A stretch of 25,538 bases of DNA, from positions 1 to 25,538 of the IMG/VR virus record IMGVR_UViG_3300031227_000379. One strand, written 5' to 3'. The notes beneath the pieces are model-generated. The model saw nothing but the letters and a program-made list of their open reading frames with translations, was not told the DNA's origin and did not search any database. Made by a program: the position numbers and the translations under genes. Shown here in pieces: positions 14,016 to 20,450 of this stretch (positions are counted from its first letter, which is position 1; every line of letters begins with the position of its first letter). Source of the DNA: a virus.

Positions 14016-14822
14016 TCATTTAAATAAACTTTTTTCTTTTTTCTTTTTCTTATTTCTATTTATAGATTTTTCAAAATTAACAATATATTTTGTTGAATAT
14101 ACGCTATTAAATTTTGCTCTTATACTATTAAAACAAATTAAATTAGTATTGTAATTTTTTTCAGGAAGTATAGATAAATAATTTTCAACTAAAGAATTAA
14201 CCCAATTAGGAAGTTCTATTAAATTAACAATTGCATTTCTTATTTCATAGTCCTTTTCGTTTAAAATTGGTGTTATTAAATTATCTGAAGCTTCCTTCTG
14301 TATTTTTTTAGCTAATATACTATATGGATTTTTAACTAACTTATATTGTTTAGATACTGGAGAAAATAATCTCACATTTCCATATGCTACAAGTTGTTCA
14401 TAATCTTGGTCACTACTAATAATAGTACATTGATGTTCATTAAAATATTTACAACCGAAGGCTATAATATCATCTGCTTCTAATTTTTCTATTTCAACAG
14501 TATAAAAAGGAGTTGATTGTTCTATATTGTCAATAAGTCTATTGTATTGTTTAAATAAATCTACCCAATCTAAATCATATTTTTCTCTAGCTTCTTTCCT
14601 ATTTGCTTTATAATTAGAATCTAATGCTTTTCTCCAACTACCCTTCTTACTATCGACAGCTATAATAACTAAAGTATTTTCTGTTATCCCTACCTTTTTT
14701 AAACAACCCATAATCATATTCATTGTATTATATGTAGGTAGCATTTTTGATTTTATATAACTAAAAATACCTCTAAACATAAATAAACCAAAGTCAATAA
14801 AAACTACTTTATCTATTTCCAT
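14016..14822 (-). CDS. FEN/T5-type 5'-3' exonuclease
   Basis: A 268-aa structure-specific 5' nuclease. The N-terminal core has VFIDFGLFMFR (D10), IIAVDSKKGSWRK (D57), an arch region with YKANRKEAREKYDL, LEADDIIAFG (E115, D117, D118) and ISSDQDYEQL (D138, D140). These are the metal ligands of T4 RNase H/T5 flap nuclease. The C-terminal helix-hairpin-helix region is poorly conserved, and the end is very basic (NRNKKKKKEKSLFK). It would remove RNA primers from Okazaki fragments and process flaps. It stands in the replication cluster with the primase-helicase and clamp loader. Confidence 0.9.
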   Translation of the reverse strand: MEIDKVVFIDFGLFMFRGIFSYIKSKMLPTYNTMNMIMGCLKKVGITENTLVIIAVDSKKGSWRKALDSNYKANRKEAREKYDLDWVDLFKQYNRLIDNIEQSTPFYTVEIEKLEADDIIAFGCKYFNEHQCTIISSDQDYEQLVAYGNVRLFSPVSKQYKLVKNPYSILAKKIQKEASDNLITPILNEKDYEIRNAIVNLIELPNWVNSLVENYLSILPEKNYNTNLICFNSIRAKFNSVYSTKYIVNFEKSINRNKKKKKEKSLFK

Positions 14823-14831
14823 AGTATTCCT

Positions 14832-15122
14832 TTAAAGTATTGAAGCTATTTCAGTTACTAGTTCAATAAACTTTTTAACATTTATATCATTAATAACTTT
14901 TTTTTCTATTAGTTTACCTATAATCTTAAATGCTTGTTCTGTTTTATTTTTTTCATATATAGTATATGAAGGATACCAATAACACACTTCTCTTTCATAC
15001 CAAGGATATAAACTATAATCTGTAAAATTTACATTACCTATAGTTAAATATTCAGAATTATTATTTTGACTATTATAACTTACTAATTCATTACCCTTAA
15101 AATGAGTATATTTTTCAGTCAT
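14832..15122 (-). CDS. Hypothetical protein (96 aa)
   Basis: Unrecognised. The N-terminal half is rich in aromatic residues (NFTDYSLYPWYEREVCYWYP), as in a small beta domain. The C-terminal half is helical (QAFKIIGKLIEKKVI, then KKFIELVTEIASIL). There is no membrane span, and it has a single cysteine. The start at 15122 follows AAAGGAGAAAACA. It lies between the methyltransferase and FEN genes. Confidence 0.7.
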   Translation of the reverse strand: MTEKYTHFKGNELVSYNSQNNNSEYLTIGNVNFTDYSLYPWYEREVCYWYPSYTIYEKNKTEQAFKIIGKLIEKKVINDINVKKFIELVTEIASIL

Positions 15123-15141
15123 TGTTTTCTCCTTTCATATT

Positions 15142-18100
15142 TTATTTTCTTCCTACGATTAAATATTCATGGGATTTAGCAGTTATTTTTCTGTCTTCAA
15201 CTTGACTTGCAAAACAATTATGGCAAATAATTCCTTCTGCAATATAAGTGTGATTTTTATTTATTTCTAAATTATAAACATAATCATTGAATTTATTTTT
15301 TTTCATAGATACTATGCTTCTAACAGTTATATCTCCTATTTTAAAATCATATCGTTTAGTTGTATTTTGGGTTATTTTTTTATTAAATGTTTTTTCAACA
15401 AAATCTATACATTTATTTTCCGCTAATCTTATTTGATATGTTTTATTTTTACTTAATTTGGGATAATATTCTCGTAAATAAAAACTATAACCTATGCTTC
15501 CTAACAATGATTGAGTTTCTTTTATTAATATTTCATTAGAAACACCAAATGAAATATCGTTACCAGTTAAACATCCATCCCCACGAAACAGACCTATAAG
15601 TAAATTTTCTTTTATGTTTTTATTAGAAATAAAAATATGTTTAGGTATACTTTTTTTATCAAATCCTTTGCCTAAATAACAATCAAAGAATTCTGCTAAA
15701 ATACTACTATAAATATATATTGTACTCCATTTACCTATTTTAGAATTTTTAATTATACTTTCTAATCCAAATAGTTCTTTTACTAAATTACAAACGTCTG
15801 TAATATAATTAATTTCTTTCTCATGAAAAGTAAATCTAAGACCTTTACTATTAGAACATCCTTCACTCAAATAATAACCAATCAAACGAGCAAATTTTTC
15901 ATCTATTTTTATTTTATTTGGTATATATTTTAGATTTTTTTTGTTTAATTTAAAACATATTTTATTGTTCTTTAAAATATATTTTTCTGTTTTTATATAA
16001 TTGAAAACATTTAAAAATATATTGTTTTTTTCAATAGTACTGCTTTGTGTTGATATAAAATCCCCCTCTTTTAATTCACTTATTTTATACCATTTTAAAA
16101 TCTTTTTATTTAATTTGTTCTTACAACCCGAACAACTCTTACCAGAATAACCAAAACAACTTCGGGTTTTGTCTTTATAGCAAACTAAATCTTTTCTTTT
16201 TATAGATAATACAGGATGTTCTCCTGTTATTTTAATATTATCACATAATCCTTTTACTTTTAAATCTATAATATCGTTTTCTTTTCTTTTAAATACTTTT
16301 GAAACCTTCTGTAATTTTCCGACATCAGTAAATACTTTTTCTCCTACTTTTATATCTCCTATATTTTTATATCCGTTTTCAGTTAAAACTTTAGTATTAA
16401 AACTAAAACAGGCTCCCATAGCACTCGCCCACTCCACAACAATTATATCGTGCATATTAAATCCTGCTTTTTTAAATAATTCTATAACATCAGAATGATA
16501 GGTATATAAAATACCGTTTTTTCTAAAATCATTTACATTAAAAATACAATATTTATCTCTTTTTAATACTCTATGACATTCATTAACTACTCTTCCTAGT
16601 CCATTTAAAAATTCTCCATATGAATGATTATATCCTAACTGTTCTTTTTCATCCCCATAGTATTCTAAATCCCAATAAGGTGGCGAATTGCCACACCAAC
16701 AACCTTTACCTTTTCTCCTAACAAATAATTTTTGATTTGGTATAGAACAACAATAAACAAATCCATCATATTTTACTTTATTTATTTCTGTAATTTGCCT
16801 TTCACATCCATTACCAATAACAATACTATATGAGTCATGTTTTTTAAATATTTCTCTTCCTCTTATAAACTTCCTTCCACAATCTACTCTTTTTTGCATA
16901 TTAGCTTTTTTACCTAGTTTAATAACTAATTCCATAAAGTCGGTTGCTAGTTGAGCAGATGAAGTAAAATAAGTATTATTGGCTCCTTTGCCATTTCCAT
17001 CTCCTAACATTAAAGAATTAAATAAACAAATTAAATATTTTCTATCTAAAGATAAAAATTCTTTGGGGATATATTTTTCATATGACTTCCCAAGTGGGTT
17101 TAAATATAAATATAACTGTTTACTATTAAACGAAAGAGTATCTTTTTTGATTGTTCCTTTAAATCCATATTTGCTCATTGTCTTTTTAATATTTTCTAAG
17201 ACCTTTATATCTCTTTGGCAAATACTAACAGAGTAATTGCTTCCTTTTTTTAATTTCCCTTGTTTTCTATTATAATAACACCATCCCTCAGATATATACC
17301 AACCTAAAAATGTCATCCAGTCTTCCATAAGTATATGGTTGTCTTTTCTTATGTGGTTTTTTTCAGTAATAATACTCGGCAATATAAAAAAATCTTTATT
17401 TACTCCAATCCAATTAGCAGACATCTTAATTTTATCTTGCTTTTTACATTTAGTAACATTTAATAGCTCATAATCTTTTTTATGACGTTTGCGAATATAC
17501 ATATTATGATTGGGAGTTACTAATAAATTAAATCCTTTTTTGTTTATTACTTCATACATTATTCCTTTATATTTATTTTTCTGTATTTCAATTAATTTAA
17601 CATAAATTAAATTATCTCCTTCATCTAAAGTTGCAATTTTATCAATCATTTTTAAATTTTTAAATAACTTAAATCCCCCGTCTGTTAATACTTCTGTATC
17701 ATCTGAATAACATGTATAACACATGTCCATTGAATTGTCTTCTTCATCTAATTTTTCAGATGATTGTTCTTTAAGAGTAATTGTATTTGAAGGTGTAAAT
17801 ATTAATTTCTGATTTCCTTTGCCCATTATTTCATCTTTAACAGTATTATTAAATTTCATAAACTCTTTACTAACATCATACCCAATATAATCTCTCTCTA
17901 ATTCATATGTTACTTGCATACGAGAATTGTGTCCACAATTTTTAACAATAACTCCATTAGCAACAAAATTATGGAATTCTTCTACATTCATATTGTATGT
18001 ATCTATTTTAGTTGGATATTCTTCTACTGATTTAACAGTATGATTATAATTAAATCTTTTTGTAGAGATATTAATAACAGTATTTTTATGAACACCCATT

Positions 18101-19263
18101 TTTAATGCTATTTTTTCATATGAAAGATTTCCTTCAGATATTAAATGTTGTATTTGATTTACATATGTTTTATTTTTACGTTTCTTCCAGGATTCACTCA
18201 TCTTTTTCTTTGTTTCAAAACTATGTTTTCCCCCAACATTTCTTCCTTTACTTGCAATTCCTATCTGTTTTTTTGTTACTGTTGAATGTTTTTTACCAAA
18301 AAAAGGATTTTCTAATCCTGTAAATATTTTAGATAAATGTTTTTTCTGTTCATCTGAAGGAATATACATTATTTTACCTTCATGATGCATTTTAGAATGT
18401 TTTCCAAAATCCTTTACTTTTAAATTTTCTACACTATCGTTAGTAATATCTTCATCTTTATGATGCACACATTCAATAAATTCTTTGGTTTTTAATTTCC
18501 GACCTAATATTTCTTGCATTATAAAAATACTCTGTCTCATATATTTACCATTATTTAATCCTATTATCCATCTACCAGATTGCTTATGTATTTTTCTATA
18601 GAAGGGCATTAAACTATCTCCTGATTTCAATAATTTAGCTTCTATATATTTGCCGTTTCTAAGCATAAATTTATGGTCTGGAGTTACAAATATACTATTG
18701 TCGTTATCTAACTTTACTTCCAATACAGTTGCATTTATTCTTGTTTTGCGTATTTGATTTGCTTTACGTAACCTTAATTGCACTCCATCACTACAATATA
18801 CATATGGTTCTTGTCCGACTAAATTTTTAATCGGGAAGTCACCATTTGGAGTTGAAATTATTGTATCTCCAGATACACACATTGGGTCTAAAACTGTATC
18901 TCCTTTTTCAGAATAAAACAATACTATTCTTCTGGCTAGTGCAGGAGGAAAAGTAGATAACCCACCATCTTTACCTCTAATACTTTTAGATGAAGCATTG
19001 TAAGCTTTCCATTGTTGCTGTGATTTCTTTTCAACTTCTTTTTTAGTTCCGTCTTGTAATTCTATTTCTACCTTATGACCATAGCTTAATTTCTTATGTT
19101 TCTGTATTGCAATATTATGTTGTTTTTTAGCTTCAAGTTCTATAACGTGTTTACCCCAAGAATAGTCTGGTTTATAAATACTTTTAGGTATTTCTCCGTA
19201 TTTAGATAATATCTGACTTCTAATTTCTCTTGACTTTACTAAACTTTCATCATTTTTACCCAT
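15142..19263 (-). CDS. DNA methyltransferase interrupted by three inteins
   Basis: A 1373-aa reading frame. Removing three inteins (residues 129-442, 518-859, 952-1349) leaves a 319-aa AdoMet-dependent N4-cytosine or N6-adenine DNA methyltransferase. Motif I is VLDPM-CGHNSRM (AdoMet binding), motif IV is CYT-SPPYWDLEYYGD (catalytic), followed by RVLKRDKYCIFNVND, and the C-terminus is RKITAKSHEYLIVGRK, typical of these enzymes. Motif I precedes motif IV, the reverse of beta-class enzymes. SPPY favours N4C; N6A is possible. Each intein cuts a conserved motif, so the enzyme is inactive until spliced. The start has a GAGGAG site and is joined as TAATG to the upstream small gene. It probably protects phage DNA or modifies host or phage promoters. 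Confidence 0.92.
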   Translation of the reverse strand: MGKNDESLVKSREIRSQILSKYGEIPKSIYKPDYSWGKHVIELEAKKQHNIAIQKHKKLSYGHKVEIELQDGTKKEVEKKSQQQWKAYNASSKSIRGKDGGLSTFPPALARRIVLFYSEKGDTVLDPMCVSGDTIISTPNGDFPIKNLVGQEPYVYCSDGVQLRLRKANQIRKTRINATVLEVKLDNDNSIFVTPDHKFMLRNGKYIEAKLLKSGDSLMPFYRKIHKQSGRWIIGLNNGKYMRQSIFIMQEILGRKLKTKEFIECVHHKDEDITNDSVENLKVKDFGKHSKMHHEGKIMYIPSDEQKKHLSKIFTGLENPFFGKKHSTVTKKQIGIASKGRNVGGKHSFETKKKMSESWKKRKNKTYVNQIQHLISEGNLSYEKIALKMGVHKNTVINISTKRFNYNHTVKSVEEYPTKIDTYNMNVEEFHNFVANGVIVKNCGHNSRMQVTYELERDYIGYDVSKEFMKFNNTVKDEIMGKGNQKLIFTPSNTITLKEQSSEKLDEEDNSMDMCYTCYSDDTEVLTDGGFKLFKNLKMIDKIATLDEGDNLIYVKLIEIQKNKYKGIMYEVINKKGFNLLVTPNHNMYIRKRHKKDYELLNVTKCKKQDKIKMSANWIGVNKDFFILPSIITEKNHIRKDNHILMEDWMTFLGWYISEGWCYYNRKQGKLKKGSNYSVSICQRDIKVLENIKKTMSKYGFKGTIKKDTLSFNSKQLYLYLNPLGKSYEKYIPKEFLSLDRKYLICLFNSLMLGDGNGKGANNTYFTSSAQLATDFMELVIKLGKKANMQKRVDCGRKFIRGREIFKKHDSYSIVIGNGCERQITEINKVKYDGFVYCCSIPNQKLFVRRKGKGCWCGNSPPYWDLEYYGDEKEQLGYNHSYGEFLNGLGRVVNECHRVLKRDKYCIFNVNDFRKNGILYTYHSDVIELFKKAGFNMHDIIVVEWASAMGACFSFNTKVLTENGYKNIGDIKVGEKVFTDVGKLQKVSKVFKRKENDIIDLKVKGLCDNIKITGEHPVLSIKRKDLVCYKDKTRSCFGYSGKSCSGCKNKLNKKILKWYKISELKEGDFISTQSSTIEKNNIFLNVFNYIKTEKYILKNNKICFKLNKKNLKYIPNKIKIDEKFARLIGYYLSEGCSNSKGLRFTFHEKEINYITDVCNLVKELFGLESIIKNSKIGKWSTIYIYSSILAEFFDCYLGKGFDKKSIPKHIFISNKNIKENLLIGLFRGDGCLTGNDISFGVSNEILIKETQSLLGSIGYSFYLREYYPKLSKNKTYQIRLAENKCIDFVEKTFNKKITQNTTKRYDFKIGDITVRSIVSMKKNKFNDYVYNLEINKNHTYIAEGIICHNCFASQVEDRKITAKSHEYLIVGRK
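15217..16410 (-). other. Intein 3 of the methyltransferase, LAGLIDADG type (398 aa)
   Basis: Residues 952-1349. It starts at Cys (CFSFNTKVLTENG, block A), has TGEHPVL (block B, TxxH), LAGLIDADG motifs LIGYYLSEG and LLIGLFRGDG, and block F/G YVYNLEINKNHTYIAEGIICHN, ending in the canonical His-Asn before Cys+1. The extein on both sides joins as MGA-CFASQVEDRKI. A Cys-rich insert (C-x7-C-x7-C-x2-C, residues 1018-1037) after block B may bind zinc. All catalytic splicing residues are present, so splicing is expected; homing activity is likely from both acidic motifs (SEG and GDG). Confidence 0.93.
16687..17712 (-). other. Intein 2 of the methyltransferase, LAGLIDADG type (342 aa)
   Basis: Residues 518-859, inserted between CYT and SPPYW of catalytic motif IV. 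Block A is CYSDDTEVLTDGG, block B is LLVTPNHNM, LAGLIDADG motifs are FLGWYISEG and LFNSLMLGDG, and the C-terminus is VYCCSIPNQKLFVRRKGKG-CWCGN followed by Ser+1. The penultimate residue is Gly, not His, a form I associate with inteins ending VRRxGKxxWCGN-S in phage proteins. The extein Ser+1 is the first residue of SPPY, so the residue needed for splicing is also a catalytic-motif residue. Confidence 0.92.
17938..18879 (-). other. Intein 1 of the methyltransferase, HNH type (314 aa)
   Basis: Residues 129-442, between DPM and CGHNSRM of AdoMet motif I. Block A is CVSGDTIISTPNGD, block B is IFVTPDHKFM, block F/G is NMNVEEFHNFVANGVIVKN with Cys+1. The penultimate residue is Lys. Instead of LAGLIDADG it holds an HNH nuclease: FIECVHHKDEDITNDSVENL (H-H-N), then NUMOD3-like repeats (NPFFGKKHSTVTKKQIG and GGKHSFETKKKMSE) and a helix-turn-helix (YEKIALKMGVHKNTVINI). 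This is the layout of group I intron HNH homing nucleases such as I-HmuI, moved into an intein. Confidence 0.92.
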
Positions 19264-19415
19264 TATAACTCCTCGTCAATTATTTGTGTATTTTTAATAC
19301 CAGTCCAACATGGATTTTCATGATATATTTTTCCTTGAAATATTACATAGGGTTCATTATCTAAAATTTCCTCATGGCAGTCATAACACCAAAGTTGCTC
19401 TTTTTCTTTGTTCAT
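19263..19415 (-). CDS. Small cysteine-containing protein (50 aa)
   Basis: Starts at ATG 19415 and ends with TAA 19265-19263, whose last base is the first base of the methyltransferase ATG (TAATG). The sequence is MNKEKEQLWCYDCHEEILDN followed by EPYVIFQGKIYHENPCWTG. A CxxC pair plus a histidine and a later cysteine suggest a small zinc site. The ribosome binding site of the methyltransferase (GAGGAG) lies in its last codons, so the two are coupled. Function unknown. Confidence 0.6.
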   Translation of the reverse strand: MNKEKEQLWCYDCHEEILDNEPYVIFQGKIYHENPCWTGIKNTQIIDEEL

Positions 19416-19427
19416 ATTTTCTTACTA

Positions 19428-19895
19428 TTAATTAAATAGTCCTCCTGTTAAATTCATTAATTTTTTATTATACACATTACCTTTGATAGTTTTATTTTTC
19501 CAATATATATCGCTTACTTTAGTAAATCCCATTTTCTTATAAAAATTATTAGCAATAATATTGCTTGCTCTAACAGTCAACCATAAATTATTAGTGGGTT
19601 GTATATACTTGAAAAACTTATTTAATATTTTATTGCTCTTACCATTACCTTTAGTTATATTAAAAATTTGATGTAAGATATAGTCTCCTCTCATAGTTGT
19701 AATATCTCCCAATCTTGTTTTCTTTTTATATTTAGTAAAAGCAATAAAAACACCTTCATCATATACTGCATTACTTTTTAATATCTTATCTTTAATTTTA
19801 TCTTGTCTTATATGTGGAAATATATCTTTGTACTTCCTAAAACATAACATTATTTCTTTAAGGTCTTCTATATTTGCTAGTTGTAATTTACTCAT
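19428..19895 (-). CDS. GNAT-family N-acetyltransferase
   Basis: The start chosen at 19895 gives MSKLQLANIEDLKEIMLCFR, a typical GNAT N-terminus, and overlaps the upstream stop; an in-frame ATG at 19931 would add 12 residues and has a fair GGGAAG site, so it cannot be excluded. The core has VFIAFTKYKKKTRLGDIT, a weak acetyl-CoA loop region GNGKSNKIL, and the diagnostic WLTVRASNIIANNFYKKMGF ending in the strand typical of these enzymes. The acceptor could be an amino group on a protein, a small molecule or a modified base; this is unknown. Confidence 0.82.
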   Translation of the reverse strand: MSKLQLANIEDLKEIMLCFRKYKDIFPHIRQDKIKDKILKSNAVYDEGVFIAFTKYKKKTRLGDITTMRGDYILHQIFNITKGNGKSNKILNKFFKYIQPTNNLWLTVRASNIIANNFYKKMGFTKVSDIYWKNKTIKGNVYNKKLMNLTGGLFN

Positions 19896-20397
19896 TGTGT
19901 GTATCCGTATCGTGTTCTTCCCCCGATTCATATTCTACTTCCCATATATGTTCTGTTATCAATAACATATGGAAAATATGATATTCTTTTAATTTATTAA
20001 AATTAATATCTGATAAAGTTGCTAATATGGAATATACATCTTCTATTGAAGAATAAATAACACGACTATTCCTAAAACTAGCATATGCCTTTCTAAACAT
20101 CTCAAAATTAACATCTTTCATATCAACGGTTGTATTTTGTGCTGTTTCTAGTCCTTCAGTTGAAAAATAAAACCCTCGTTTTAACCATAATATATAACAA
20201 TAACAAGCTATCTTTAATAAATCTCTTTCTCTTTTTAGATTTTGATACCTAAAACAATATTTAGACATTGTTCCATATAACCAAGAAGCACCGAATTCGT
20301 CAAATAAAATATCTGTAGTTTCTTTAGTTTTATTATATCTGTATTTCTTACCTCCATATGTGAACTGGTCTTTTATTAAATCAAAAAATTTATTCAT
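19888..20397 (-). CDS. Hypothetical protein (169 aa), helical
   Basis: The segment WLYGTMSKYCFRYQNLKRER followed by LLKIACYCYILWLKRGFYF resembles the pattern of nucleotide-modification-associated or MazG-like helical proteins (W-x-x-x-x-x-K-x-x-R-x-x-N-L), but I cannot place it with confidence. The C-terminal part ends with a highly acidic tail (YESGEEHDTDTHNE). The start at 20397 has GGGAGGTAAT, and a promoter motif lies at 20419-20450. It precedes the GNAT gene, overlapping it. Confidence 0.65.
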   Translation of the reverse strand: MNKFFDLIKDQFTYGGKKYRYNKTKETTDILFDEFGASWLYGTMSKYCFRYQNLKRERDLLKIACYCYILWLKRGFYFSTEGLETAQNTTVDMKDVNFEMFRKAYASFRNSRVIYSSIEDVYSILATLSDINFNKLKEYHIFHMLLITEHIWEVEYESGEEHDTDTHNE

Positions 20398-20418
20398 ATT
20401 ACCTCCCGTTTATACTAT

Positions 20419-20450
20419 TAATATAGAATAAAAATCACCAATGGCAATTA
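20419..20450 (-). promoter_or_regulatory. Promoter candidate upstream of 20397 gene (shared bipartite motif)
   Basis: TAATTGCCAT, 12 nt, TTCTATATTA on the minus strand: -35 TTGCCA (20447-20442), 16-bp spacer, -10 TATATT (20425-20420). The boxes are identical to those at 5102-5133. The -35 side overlaps the stop codon of the clamp loader gene, so the promoter would restart transcription for the GNAT and methyltransferase block. Confidence 0.7.

Noticed and set aside
17000-17236. Plus-strand open frames throughout (for example 414-623, 6101-6344, 9474-9806, 16979-17236)
   Set aside because: All lie opposite convincing minus-strand genes, have low-complexity Phe/Leu/Ser-rich translations and lack consistent ribosome binding sites.
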